A stretch of DNA of 53,592 nt from Actinomycetes bacterium. GTDB lineage: Bacteria; Actinomycetota; Acidimicrobiia; Acidimicrobiales; JAAEMS01. Location of the stretch: NCBI GenBank assembly GCA_024225275.1, contig JAAEMS010000228.1, forward strand, positions 1 to 53,592, written 5' to 3'. Every line of letters begins with the position of its first letter. Position 1 is the stretch's first letter. Below, one piece after another: positions 40,399-49,019 of the stretch. Position numbers and translations under genes: made by a program. The notes under the pieces are model-generated. The model was given only the letters and a program-made list of their open reading frames with translations, made no database searches and was not told the DNA's origin.

Positions 40399-41096
40399 GG
40401 TGGGGGCGTCAGAGCGGTCGCGATCATGTCGGCGTAGCCGGCACGGCCGGCCGAGGTCAGATGGATACCGTCACGGGCCAGCCAACCCGGGTTCTCGTCA
40501 CTCAGGGCCTGCCAGTCGAGGATGGTGGCGTCCCACCGATCGGCGGCCTCCCGCAGGGTGTCGTTCATCGACTGCTCGTAGGCGTACCGGGCCGGAAGCT
40601 GGATGGTCACGATGAACAGGTTCGTGAACCCGGCATCCTCAGCGACCTCGAGCAGGGAGTCGACCGTCGCCGCACCGGTCGGTCCGTTCGTGCCCAGGTG
40701 GACCACCAGAGTTTGGTGGTCGGACACGCCTCGGAGGATTCCGGTGCCGGTGGCCAACTGGCGGCTCACCGCCGCGTTCACGGTGTCGACGCCGCGGTCG
40801 AGAAGCTCAGCTCTGGCCCCCAACATCACTGAGTCGCCGAGGGCATAGAACGGCGGCGCCACCGCCGGCCGGGCCGGAGCGAACTCGTCTTCGAACAGCC
40901 ATGTGGTGGGTGGCGGAGGTGGCGCCGTCGTCGTCGTCGTCGTCGATGTGGTGGTCGGTGACGGAGGTTCGGTAGTTGGGGGTGGGTAGCCCAACGAGAC
41001 TGGGGGCGCCGGCTGACCGTCGTCGCCGGGGGGCAACCAGACGATGGTCATGATCAGGACCGCGACGGCCAGAGGGCGGAGGATGTAGCGGGCCAC
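40383..41096 (-). CDS. secreted or anchored SGNH/GDSL hydrolase with Thr/Pro linker
   Basis: 237 residues from GTG 41096. An N-terminal hydrophobic segment (LRPLAVAVLIMTIVWLPPG) is a signal anchor or signal peptide. It is followed by a Pro/Thr linker (PPPTTEPPSPTTTST, then a Thr run), typical of cell-wall spanning. The SGNH domain has FYALGDSVMLGARAEL (Ser), VVHLGTNGPTGAA (Gly/Asn) and ARDGIHLTSAGRAGY (Asp-His). It has the same layout as the C-terminal domain of the acyltransferase at 36799, so it may act on the same surface glycan. It lies 9 nt after the solute-binding-like gene. Confidence 0.9.
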   Translation of the reverse strand: MARYILRPLAVAVLIMTIVWLPPGDDGQPAPPVSLGYPPPTTEPPSPTTTSTTTTTTAPPPPPTTWLFEDEFAPARPAVAPPFYALGDSVMLGARAELLDRGVDTVNAAVSRQLATGTGILRGVSDHQTLVVHLGTNGPTGAATVDSLLEVAEDAGFTNLFIVTIQLPARYAYEQSMNDTLREAADRWDATILDWQALSDENPGWLARDGIHLTSAGRAGYADMIATALTPPPQVGW

Positions 41097-41105
41097 GAGC
41101 AGGAA

Positions 41106-41858
41106 TCAGGTAGCTGGGCGGAAGGGGGCAACCGCGAGGCCCTGGACCTCGTGTCGGGTGATGAGGTCGGCTACAACTCCCTGGGCCTTGGTGGCCTCGA
41201 CGAACTCCTTCAGGTAGTCGAAACCGGCTTGATCGCGCCCTCGGGGAGTGCCCATGGCCTGCTGGACGGCGGTGAACCGGCCCTCGAGGATGCGGGCGCC
41301 GGGGAGGCGCTCGACGTCGGTGAGCAGGCGGGGGAGGAGGCCGGCGAGGGCGTCGCAGCCCTGCTCGACGAAAGCCTCGAAGGACCCTTCGAGCCCGGAG
41401 GCGTTGATGATCTCGGCGTGCTCGATGTTGCGGTCCAGCCAGAGGCCGTAGGCGCTGCGGTCGGCGCTGGCGATCTTGTGCCCGGGTTGGTCGACTTCGT
41501 CGATGGAGGTGATGGGCGAGCCGGCCGGAACGATGTAGGTGGACTCGATCTCGCAGTAGGCGGTGGTGAAGTCGATGAGCTCGGCCCGGGCCGGTTCGGC
41601 CCCGATGTTGCCGATGTCCCAGTTGCCCGAGCCTGCGTCGTCGGCGATCGCGGCTGGGGTCTTGTACTGGAGCAGCTCGAGGTCTGCCCCGAGCCTTTCG
41701 GCCAGGGTGGCCGCCATGTCCGGGGAGACTCCTTCGGGGTTGCCGTCGGCGCTTCTGCCGGTGACCAGCAGGAAGTTGCTGAGGTTGATGGCGGCCCGCA
41801 GCACCCCGGTAGGGGCGAGGGCGTCGATGGCGGCCGGGGAGGGGGCGGGAAGAGCCAT
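41106..41858 (-). CDS. solute-binding protein-like (family 3) protein without signal peptide
   Basis: 250 residues from ATG 41858. Family-3 periplasmic-binding fold: LAPTGVLRAAINLSNFLLVTGRS, GVSPDMAATLAERLGADLELLQY, NWDIGNIGAEPARAELIDFTTAYCEIESTYIVPAGS (the usual DF..PY reads DFTTAY) and HKIASADRSAYGLWL. The N-terminus MALPAPSPAAIDAL has no hydrophobic core or lipobox, and no ABC permease or ATPase gene is adjacent. It may therefore be a cytoplasmic ligand sensor or enzyme. It is co-directional with, and 9 nt from, the SGNH gene. Confidence 0.82.
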   Translation of the reverse strand: MALPAPSPAAIDALAPTGVLRAAINLSNFLLVTGRSADGNPEGVSPDMAATLAERLGADLELLQYKTPAAIADDAGSGNWDIGNIGAEPARAELIDFTTAYCEIESTYIVPAGSPITSIDEVDQPGHKIASADRSAYGLWLDRNIEHAEIINASGLEGSFEAFVEQGCDALAGLLPRLLTDVERLPGARILEGRFTAVQQAMGTPRGRDQAGFDYLKEFVEATKAQGVVADLITRHEVQGLAVAPFRPAT

Positions 41859-42075
41859 GCCGCCAAGCTATCGGCCGGCATGCCCGCCGGTGAGGAAGCC
41901 CGTTCCTTCAGCCCGTCGATGCAGTCGGCTGCGAAGCTGTCGGTGTTGGATTCCTCATCCTGTTCATCATCCCAAGAAGGCTTCTGTGCCCCGGTCGGGT
42001 TCTCGATCGGCTGGAACCGGAGGTGGCGCGTGGATTCATCGAATCGGGAGACGACGTCGTCAGGCCCGGTCGGAC
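41859..42075. other. 217-nt gap with a coding-like minus frame
   Basis: Between the SDR stop and the solute-binding-like start on the minus strand. One minus frame is open through most of it (RFDESTRHLRFQPIEN, PSWDDEQDEESNTDSF), but it has no recognisable domain or start signal. It may be a decayed gene piece. Confidence 0.25.
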
Positions 42076-42819
42076 TCAGTTGGCGAGGAAGCGGTTGTAG
42101 GTGGGGGTGATCAGGATCTCGTCGAGGGTCACGTGGCGGGGCATTTGGGCGACGAACCGGATGAGCTCGCCCAGGTCCTCACTCTGGAGCAGGCGGGCCT
42201 TGTCCTCGTCGCTCACCGGTATCGGCCGGAGATCGAGGATGGGGGTGGCCACCTCACCCGGGCAAATGGCGGTGGCCCTGACGCCATTGTTGCGCTCCTC
42301 GACCGCGAGGCTCGCCGTCATCGCGTTCATGGCGTGTTTGGCCGCGGTGTAGGCCGGCCCGGTCAGGGGGCTGGCGCCCTTGGCGGCCATCGACGAGATG
42401 TTGATGATCAACCCGCCTCCGTGGGCCCGCATACTGGGCAGCACGGCGTGGCAGCAGTAGAAGGCTCCGTTGAGGTCGATACCGATGATGTCGTCCCAGG
42501 CTTCGGTGGTGACCACCGGCCAGTTGCGCTCGGTCACATTGAGTCCGGCGCTGAACACGCCGATGTCGACCCGGCCATGGTGCCGGAGGATGCGGGCCGC
42601 GACGGCGATCACGGCGTCATTGTCGGCCACGTCGAGCGGCTCGATGTCGGCCTGTCCTCCGGCGCCGGTGATCCTGGCGGCCACCGCCTCGAGCGGTTCG
42701 ACGCGGCGGCCTGATAGCACCACCGTGCAGCCGGCCTCGGCCAGGGCGATGGCCCCCGCTTCACCGATGCCGGTCCCGGCCCCGGTGATCCACGCAATCT
42801 GTCCAGTCACATCCTGCAT
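42076..42819 (-). CDS. short-chain dehydrogenase/reductase
   Basis: 247 residues from ATG 42819. A classical SDR oxidoreductase using NAD(P). It shows TGAGTGIGEAGAIALAEAG (TGxxxGxG cofactor loop), SGRRVEPLE, DVADNDAV, a NAG-like SAGLN, INISSMAAKG (catalytic Ser), and YTAAKHAMNAMTAS (YxxxK). ICPGEVATPI completes the substrate side. The Arg after the second beta strand (GRR) favours NADP, which is inference. It is a single minus-strand gene, and the substrate is unknown. Confidence 0.92.
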   Translation of the reverse strand: MQDVTGQIAWITGAGTGIGEAGAIALAEAGCTVVLSGRRVEPLEAVAARITGAGGQADIEPLDVADNDAVIAVAARILRHHGRVDIGVFSAGLNVTERNWPVVTTEAWDDIIGIDLNGAFYCCHAVLPSMRAHGGGLIINISSMAAKGASPLTGPAYTAAKHAMNAMTASLAVEERNNGVRATAICPGEVATPILDLRPIPVSDEDKARLLQSEDLGELIRFVAQMPRHVTLDEILITPTYNRFLAN

Positions 42820-42857
42820 GACGAGGACCCTACTCCTGGGGCCCGAAGGGGGCTGGG

Positions 42858-42965
42858 TCAGTCGAAGAAGTGGCGGCCCTCGCCCGCCAGTTCGTCCCAC
42901 AGGGTCTGGAGCGAGAGCCAGCCGAAGTCGGCACTACCCACGCCCGACTGAGGCCGGCTGCCCAA
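42858..42965 (-). pseudogene. possible C-terminal relic of an unidentified gene
   Basis: The minus frame reads SADFGWLSLQTLWDELAGEG then RHFFD and a TGA at 42860-42858. The composition looks like a real protein end, but no start or further domain is found upstream. It lies in the 215-nt gap between the SDR gene and the hydrolase at 43035. I do not recognise the family. Confidence 0.2.
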
Positions 42966-43034
42966 GGACCCTGTTCTCACCCCCGTCCGAGGGTGAGTAT
43001 CGTGCCACGAAGCACGTCATCGGAGGGAGCAGTC

Positions 43035-43859
43035 GTGGTGGAACTCGAGCTGGTACGGGGCCGTGTCGATACCGACGGTGAGGACATCTACTGGGAGATG
43101 GCCCAGACCGGTGCCGACGACGATCGTCCGGTGGTCGTGCTGTCCCACGGGGCGGGGGGCACCCACGCTGTCTGGTACCAGCAGGTGCCCGTCCTGGGCC
43201 AGTACTTCCGGGTCGTCACCTGGGACAGCCGGGGCTTCGGCAACTCGACCAACCACAACGACCTACCGAGCGCGGAGGCGGCCGCCGACGACCTCACCGC
43301 GGTGCTCGACGAGCTCCGCATCTCCCAAGCTCACCTGGTCGGTCAATCGATGGGGGGCTGGCACATCAGCGCGTTCGCGGTGGGTTGCCCCCAGCGGGTC
43401 CTCTCGATGACCTACGCCGACACCGTGGGCGGCCTATGGACTTCGGAGCTCAAGGACGCCTTCGCCGAGTACCAGGCCCAGGGGGGCCTGTTCAGCGGGC
43501 GCGAGGCAGTTGGTGGCCATCGGGCTCTGTGGTCGGGCACGGCCGAGCGCGACTGTGCCCATGCATTCCTCTACCAGGCGTTGGGGTCCTTCCACTCACC
43601 ACCGGTCGACAAGTTGGCCGACACCATCGCCTGGTCGGTCGACCACAGCCAGATCGGCGATCTCGGGGTTCCGGTGCTCTTCGTTGCCGGCACCCACGAC
43701 GAGATCTTCCCCAGCCGATTGCTGGCCGCATCGAGCCGGCTGGTCCCCAACTCCCGCTTCGTAGAGATCCCCGCCGCCGGGCACAGCCCCTACTTCGAGC
43801 AGCCCGAGGCGTGGAACGATGCAGTCTTGGACTTCCTGGGTAGTTCTCTTCGTCGGTGA
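43035..43859 (+). CDS. alpha/beta hydrolase
   Basis: 274 residues from GTG 43035, with GGAGGGA upstream. The alternate upstream frame to 42870 has no start signal. Core fold: VVVLSHGAGGTHAVWYQQVPVL (oxyanion HG), VVTWDSRGFGNST, HLVGQSMGGWHISAFAV (nucleophile Ser in GQSMGG), LFVAGTHDEIFP (Asp) and IPAAGHSPYFEQPEAW (His). The catalytic triad is complete. A substrate such as an ester, epoxide or C-C bond cannot be told from the motifs. It lies 60 nt before the RNase Z-like gene. Confidence 0.92.
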   Translation: MVELELVRGRVDTDGEDIYWEMAQTGADDDRPVVVLSHGAGGTHAVWYQQVPVLGQYFRVVTWDSRGFGNSTNHNDLPSAEAAADDLTAVLDELRISQAHLVGQSMGGWHISAFAVGCPQRVLSMTYADTVGGLWTSELKDAFAEYQAQGGLFSGREAVGGHRALWSGTAERDCAHAFLYQALGSFHSPPVDKLADTIAWSVDHSQIGDLGVPVLFVAGTHDEIFPSRLLAASSRLVPNSRFVEIPAAGHSPYFEQPEAWNDAVLDFLGSSLRR

Positions 43860-43919
43860 ATTCTCATGCGCCGGTGAACCCGTTTCGGTGGAGATCCGTC
43901 CCCCGAACCAGAATGGGGT

Positions 43920-44825
43920 ATGGCCAATCGGGAGCTCATTGTTCTCGGCACCGCGGCCCAGTCGCCCACGGCCGACCGCGGTCAGAGCAGCTACGCCCTG
44001 CGCTGGGACGAGCGCTTGTACGTCTTCGATCCCGGAGAGAACACCCAGCGCCAGATGATGCGGGCCGGGCTCCACATCACCCGAACCCGCCGCGTGTTCA
44101 TCACCCACTTCCACGGTGACCACTGTCTGGGCCTCCCGGGCCTGGTCCAACGGTGGCGGCTGTTTGGTGCCGGCCGCCGGCTGGCCCTCCACTACCCCTC
44201 GTGGGGTCAGGAGAACCTCGAGCGGCTCCTGTTCGGGTCCGAGATCGATTTCGACTTGGGAATCGATCATCACCCCACCGAGCCGGGCACAACCGAGGAG
44301 CACGATGGCCTGGTGGTCACCGCCCTCTCGCTCGATCACACCGTTCCGGCCGTGGGGTGGCGTCTCGAAGGGCCACCGGCACCCCACCTGCTGCCCGAGG
44401 AACTGGAGCGGCTCGGCATCGAGGGCGAGGCCGCCGGCCGGCTCAAGCGCGAGGGCTCGATCCGCCACCAGGGCCGTTGGGTCTCGATCGACGAGGTCAG
44501 CGAGGTGCGGCCCGGTCTCACCTTTGCTTTTGTCATGGACACCCGGGTGTGCGACAACGCGGTCGAGCTGGCCCGCGGCGCCGACCTGGCGGTGTTCGAG
44601 GCCACCTACCGCGACGAACACCTCGGCCTGGCCGCCGACCATGGTCACCTCACCGCCCGCCAAGCGGCTGAGATGGCGGCTCGGGCCGGTGTGCGCCGGC
44701 TGGTGCTGTCCCACTTCTCGGAGCGCTACGAGGACATCGAGTCCCACGGGGTCGAGGCCCGCGAATCTCTGGCCGACGTGGTGGCCGCCCGCGACCTCGA
44801 GGTGGTCGGGTTCCCCGCCACCTAG
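43920..44825 (+). CDS. rnz: ribonuclease Z-like metallo-beta-lactamase-fold nuclease
   Basis: 301 residues from ATG 43920. The MBL motif II reads FITHFHGDHCLGLPGL. Earlier is LIVLGTAAQSPTADRGQSSYAL (motif I, GT...P), and then FDPGENTQRQM, SLDHTVPAVGWRLE, FVMDTRVCDNAVELARGADLAVFEATY and LVLSHFSERY. This order matches tRNase Z, which trims the 3' end of tRNA precursors, including the HST-like and GEx segments. No long flexible arm is evident. The identification is good, but related arylsulfatase-type MBL proteins share the same core. Confidence 0.88.
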   Translation: MANRELIVLGTAAQSPTADRGQSSYALRWDERLYVFDPGENTQRQMMRAGLHITRTRRVFITHFHGDHCLGLPGLVQRWRLFGAGRRLALHYPSWGQENLERLLFGSEIDFDLGIDHHPTEPGTTEEHDGLVVTALSLDHTVPAVGWRLEGPPAPHLLPEELERLGIEGEAAGRLKREGSIRHQGRWVSIDEVSEVRPGLTFAFVMDTRVCDNAVELARGADLAVFEATYRDEHLGLAADHGHLTARQAAEMAARAGVRRLVLSHFSERYEDIESHGVEARESLADVVAARDLEVVGFPAT

Positions 44826-44856
44826 TGTTGCCGGCGAATCAGGAAAGGGGACTCTC

Positions 44857-46524
44857 ATGGATCGGGTACGGGTCTTCACCGCAGCACAGATCCGCACGAT
44901 GGATCCCGGCCGGCCCACAGCTTCGGCCGTGGCGGTGGCCGATGGACGGATCGTGTCGGTAGGGTCACTCGAGTCGATGGATCCATGGCTGAGGCGGGTC
45001 GATCATGACATCGACGACACCTACGCCCAGCAGGTCTTGATGCCGGGGCTCATCGATCCCCACACCCACCTGCGCATGTCGGGCACGTACATGGGGCTCG
45101 AGTACGTCGGGCCGATCCCCTGTCAGGGCCCCGCCGGTGTGGTGCAGGGACTCGACGACCGCGACGCGGCGTTGGCCCGCCTGTCAGAGCTGGTGGCCGC
45201 CTCCGATGACCCCAGCCGGCCCATCATCACCTGGGGCTATGACCCTGGCACCCAGGCCGGCCACCTCGACCGCGACATGCTCGACCAGATCTCCGACACG
45301 GTGCCCATCTGGGTGCTGTCCTACGCCCCACACATCGTCTACACGAACACACCGATGATCGAGCTCATCGGGGTCACCGAGGACACGGTCGCCCACGGCC
45401 TCGGTCGTTACCCTGACGGCCGCCTGAACGGCTGGTTCATCGAGACCGGTGCGGTGGGCATGGCCACCGCACCCGTGCGGGCCGACGTCTACCGCCCCGG
45501 GTTCGGCATCGAGGCGCTGGAGCGTCAAGGCAAGGTGGCCGTACGCAACGGCATCACGACCACCGCCGACATGATCTGGGGCTTCGACTCGTTCGAGGGT
45601 GAGTGGGATGATCACCAGCAGGTCATCGATGGCGGTGGGTTCCCCCTGCGGGTGCTCCTGGTGCCCTTCGATTCACGGCTCGTGCGCAAGTTCGGTGATG
45701 ACCGCCTCGAGTTCCTGCGCACGATGTCGGAGCGCAGCACCGACCGGCTGGCCGCCCACGGCGTGAAGTTCGTCAACGACGGCTCGTATCCGTCGATGAC
45801 CCTCAAGCTCAACTTCCCCGGGTATCTCGACGGCGAGGAGGGGCTCACCGGTGAGGTGCCCTGGAACGAGATGGTCGAGGCCATGTGGCCCTATTGGGAC
45901 GCGGGGGTTCAGATCCATTCCCACGCCAACGGTGACGAGACGGTCGACATGACCCTCGACACCCTGGCCGCTCTCCAGCTACGCAAACCCCGTTTCGACC
46001 ACCGCTTCACCATCGAGCACTACTGCATCAGCCGAGTCGACCAGTGCCGGCGGCTCGCCGCGCTGGGCGCCATGGCCAGCGTCAACCCCTACTTCGTCCA
46101 CTACCGGTCCTTGTTGCACAGCGACAGCGGTTTCGGCCCGGACCGGGCCGAAGCCACCGCCCGCCTGGGCAGCCTCGAGCGGGCCGGAGCCATGTTCACC
46201 CTCCACTCCGACTACAACCTCGTTGTCGGCCCCATGGCCCCCCTGACTGCCGCCTGGGTGGCGGTGAATCGCCTCGCAGCCGACGGCGAGACGGTCATGG
46301 CCCCCGGCGAACGGATCTCGGTCGACCGCGCCCTGAGGGCCATCACCACCGATGCAGCCCACGTCCTGCGTCGCGACCACGAGGTCGGCAGTCTCGAAGT
46401 TGGCAAGCTGGCCGACTTCGTGGTCCTGGGCGACGACCCCTACGAGGTCGACCCTGCCGGCCTGCATCGGGTCCCGGTCGTGGGCACCGTGCTGGGCGGG
46501 GAACCACACGAGGCCGATGGCTGA
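44857..46524 (+). CDS. amidohydrolase family 3 protein (YtcJ-like)
   Basis: 555 residues from ATG 44857, with GGAAAGGGG upstream. A metal-dependent hydrolase with an N-terminal beta-sandwich (AVAVADGRIVSVGSLESM) and TIM barrel. The metal His pair is in LMPGLIDPHTHLRM, later ligands in GVQIHSHANGDETVD and FTIEHYCISR, and the closing Asp in FTLHSDYNLVVGPM. The C-terminus has GSLEVGKLADFVVLGDDPYEV. The family cleaves amides, esters or deaminates unusual cyclic compounds. The substrate is unknown. It overlaps the CobW gene start by 8 nt. Confidence 0.92.
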   Translation: MDRVRVFTAAQIRTMDPGRPTASAVAVADGRIVSVGSLESMDPWLRRVDHDIDDTYAQQVLMPGLIDPHTHLRMSGTYMGLEYVGPIPCQGPAGVVQGLDDRDAALARLSELVAASDDPSRPIITWGYDPGTQAGHLDRDMLDQISDTVPIWVLSYAPHIVYTNTPMIELIGVTEDTVAHGLGRYPDGRLNGWFIETGAVGMATAPVRADVYRPGFGIEALERQGKVAVRNGITTTADMIWGFDSFEGEWDDHQQVIDGGGFPLRVLLVPFDSRLVRKFGDDRLEFLRTMSERSTDRLAAHGVKFVNDGSYPSMTLKLNFPGYLDGEEGLTGEVPWNEMVEAMWPYWDAGVQIHSHANGDETVDMTLDTLAALQLRKPRFDHRFTIEHYCISRVDQCRRLAALGAMASVNPYFVHYRSLLHSDSGFGPDRAEATARLGSLERAGAMFTLHSDYNLVVGPMAPLTAAWVAVNRLAADGETVMAPGERISVDRALRAITTDAAHVLRRDHEVGSLEVGKLADFVVLGDDPYEVDPAGLHRVPVVGTVLGGEPHEADG

Positions 46525-47476
46525 CGCCCTGACCCGACTAGCTGGTGAATGGGATGCCCTCGTCTCGTCGATCCAGGCGCCGGTATCCGCTGAGCCCGCA
46601 CTCGCGACAACCGCGGTTCCGGTGACTGTCATCGGCGGGTTCCTGGGTGCCGGCAAGACCACCCTCCTGCGTCATCTGCTCGAAGCCGACCATGGACTGG
46701 GGCTGTCGGTGGTGGTCAACGATCTCGGTGAGGTGAATATCGACGCCGCCCTCATCGCCGGCACCGACGCCGAGCGAGTGGAGCTGAGCAATGGGTGCAG
46801 CTGCTGCACCCTCGGTCCCGACCTGGCCCGCACCCTCACCAACCTGGCGGTCCGGTCCCATCCTCCCGACGCCATCGTCATCGAGGCCAGCGGTATCGGC
46901 GATCCCACCTCTATCGCCACCGTCGTGGGCGGCGAGCCGGCTCTCACCCTCGACGGGATCATCACGGTGGTCGATGCCACGTCGGTGCGGGCCCGAAGGG
47001 CCACCCCCGCAGTGGCCGACCTGGTGCAGCGCCAACTCGACGCCGCCCATCTGGTGGTCCTGTCGCGCCCCGATCTGGTGTCATCGTCCGAGCGCGACGA
47101 GTTGATCGACCTCCTGGCCGAGCTGGCCCCCGGTCGGCCCGTCCTCGCCGTCGAGAACGGTCGTCTCGATCCGGCTATTGCCTTGTCGGCGGCGGTGCAG
47201 GGGGCCCGACCCGATCCGGGCCCGGCTCGATCAACCACCGAGTCCTTCGCCACGTCGATCATCGACCTTGCCCGCCCGATGGGGCGAAACGATCTGGTCG
47301 CCCTGGTCGAGGGGCTCGACGGTTTGCTGCGGGCCAAGGGCTTCGTCGAGCTGGCCGATGCCCCCGGTCGGCGCCACCTGATCCAGGTGGTGGGCCGGGC
47401 CTGGTCGATCGAGGACTACGGTCCCCTCGCCCCCGGCGACCTGGTGGGTCAGCTCGTGGTGATCAGCGCCAGTTGA
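46517..47476 (+). CDS. CobW/P47K family metal-chaperone GTPase
   Basis: 319 residues from ATG 46517. P-loop VIGGFLGAGKTTLLRHLLE, the switch region with metal motif SNGCSCCTLGPDL (GCxCC), Walker B VIEASGIGDPTS, and VLSRPDLV in place of NKxD. The C-terminal CobW_C domain (SFATSIIDLARPM, GRRHLIQVVGRAWSI) completes the fold. COG0523 GTPases deliver metals such as Zn, Co or Fe to enzymes. The overlap with the amidohydrolase gene makes that metalloenzyme the obvious client (inference). Confidence 0.9.
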   Translation: MADALTRLAGEWDALVSSIQAPVSAEPALATTAVPVTVIGGFLGAGKTTLLRHLLEADHGLGLSVVVNDLGEVNIDAALIAGTDAERVELSNGCSCCTLGPDLARTLTNLAVRSHPPDAIVIEASGIGDPTSIATVVGGEPALTLDGIITVVDATSVRARRATPAVADLVQRQLDAAHLVVLSRPDLVSSSERDELIDLLAELAPGRPVLAVENGRLDPAIALSAAVQGARPDPGPARSTTESFATSIIDLARPMGRNDLVALVEGLDGLLRAKGFVELADAPGRRHLIQVVGRAWSIEDYGPLAPGDLVGQLVVISAS

Positions 47477-47572
47477 CCGGGCCGTCGAAGGTAGGGGGTG
47501 AGCTATTCGGTACCGAACGATGCTGGTTCGTGTGGCCGGTTGGGGGCTGGTCCGGGGGTACGCTCAGAGCCC

Positions 47573-48091
47573 ATGGCCGGCCCTCGGAAGCTCGAGTACG
47601 ACGCACTGCTCCAAGCTGAGCAGGACATCCAGGCCGCCCTTGGCGATCGGCCTCTCGACTTCCGCTCGATGCAGGCAGTGGCCAACATCTATCGGGCTGC
47701 TGCCGCGGTTCGTCGTCGTGCCGAGCGCGATCTGCTGGCTGAAGCCGGCCTGTCGTGGGGTGGATTCGCCATCCTGTTCGTTCTCTGGGTCTGGGGCGCC
47801 ATGGAGACCGCCCAATTGGCCGGCCAATGCGATCTGGCCAAGGGCACCCTGACCGGGATGCTCACCACCCTCGAAAAGCAGGGCCTGGTCGAACGCCAGC
47901 GGATGACCGGCGATCGCCGCCGGGTCCTGGTGGTGCTCACCGACAATGGTCAGGCCCGGATCGAGGAGCTCGGGCCCCGGTTCAGCGCCTTCGAGGTCGA
48001 GGTCACCGACGGCTTGGGGGCCGACGAGAAGGAGGAGCTGTCGGCCATGCTCCGAGTGGTCATCAACACCGCTGACGGCATCGACTCCTGA
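47573..48091 (+). CDS. MarR family transcriptional regulator
   Basis: 172 residues from ATG 47573. Winged-helix MarR fold: helical arm (MQAVANIYRAAAAVRRRAERDLL), AEAGLSWGGFAILFVLW, then TAQLAGQCDLAKGTLTGMLTTLEKQGLVERQRMTGDRRRVLVVLTDNGQARI (recognition helix and DxRxxxxxLT wing). A long C-terminal helix pairs the dimer. It probably responds to phenolic or other small ligands. No palindrome was noticed in the 96-nt gap upstream. Its targets are unknown. Confidence 0.92.
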   Translation: MAGPRKLEYDALLQAEQDIQAALGDRPLDFRSMQAVANIYRAAAAVRRRAERDLLAEAGLSWGGFAILFVLWVWGAMETAQLAGQCDLAKGTLTGMLTTLEKQGLVERQRMTGDRRRVLVVLTDNGQARIEELGPRFSAFEVEVTDGLGADEKEELSAMLRVVINTADGIDS

Positions 48092-48253
48092 CCGAACGGC
48101 AGATCGGGATCTTCAAGTACGCTCGCGTCCAGGCCGGCGATCGTCGCACCAGCTCGCGACGACATCATGACGAGCCCAACGGTGACATCAGTCGCCTACG
48201 ATCGAACTCCACCCCCGGGATCAAGTACATGCCAATGAAGGTGGTCTGAGGCC

Positions 48254-48958
48254 ATGGCCCTCGCCCTTGTCATCGCCCACGAGGTCGACAGTCACGGCTG
48301 TCTCTTCACCGAACGGCTCCTCGAACGGGGCTACGAGGTCGACACCCACATCGTGTGCCCGACCTACTTCGAGGCCAACGAGTCGGTTCCGTTCCCGCCC
48401 TTCGAGGGCTACGACCTGATCGTGCCCATGGGCTCGATCCGTTCCCTCACCGATACTGACGCCATCAGCTCCTGGGTTCATGATGAGCTCGATCTGTTGG
48501 GCGAGTGCCACGAGGCGGGCACCCCCATGTTCGGGATCTGTTTCGGCGGACAACTGTTGGCCACCGCTCTGGGGGGAACAGTCGAGAGGGCGCCGGAAGG
48601 CGAGTTCGGATGGTGCTCCATCGACGGCGATGGCAATCCGGCCGGCCTCGGTCCGTGGATGCAATGGCATCACGACCGGTTCTTCCCGCCGGCGGAGGCC
48701 GAGGTCCTCGCTACCTCACCCCGGGCCCACCAGATGTTCCGGCTGGGGCGTACCGTGGGAACCCAGTTCCACCCCGAGGTCAACCGGACTCACGTTGCCG
48801 GTTGGCTTGGTTCGTCCGCCGACGAGTACCTGGCCGAATGCGGCCTCGACCGCCACCAGCTACTGGCCGACACCGGGGCCAACGAGGAAGGGGCCCGCAA
48901 GGCGTGCTTCGCCCTGGTCGACTGGTTCCTCGACGAGGTCGCATTCCCCGAGAACTGA
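48254..48958 (+). CDS. class I glutamine amidotransferase-like protein
   Basis: 234 residues from ATG 48254. Flavodoxin-like GATase fold with nucleophile Cys in MFGICFGGQLLATALGG and the His-Glu pair in GTQFHPEVN. An oxyanion-type Gly appears in LIVPMGSIRSL. It stands alone without a synthetase domain, like guaA-related or glutamyl-polyamine hydrolases that free ammonia or cleave gamma-glutamyl bonds. The last 45 residues are helical (DEYLAECGLDRHQLLADTG). The next gene is another GATase-fold hydrolase. Confidence 0.88.
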   Translation: MALALVIAHEVDSHGCLFTERLLERGYEVDTHIVCPTYFEANESVPFPPFEGYDLIVPMGSIRSLTDTDAISSWVHDELDLLGECHEAGTPMFGICFGGQLLATALGGTVERAPEGEFGWCSIDGDGNPAGLGPWMQWHHDRFFPPAEAEVLATSPRAHQMFRLGRTVGTQFHPEVNRTHVAGWLGSSADEYLAECGLDRHQLLADTGANEEGARKACFALVDWFLDEVAFPEN

Positions 48959-49019
48959 GTCCTCAGAGTCCAGAACACCCCCGGTACCGTCGAAGCCCCG
49001 AGATTCTGCTGGAGATCTG

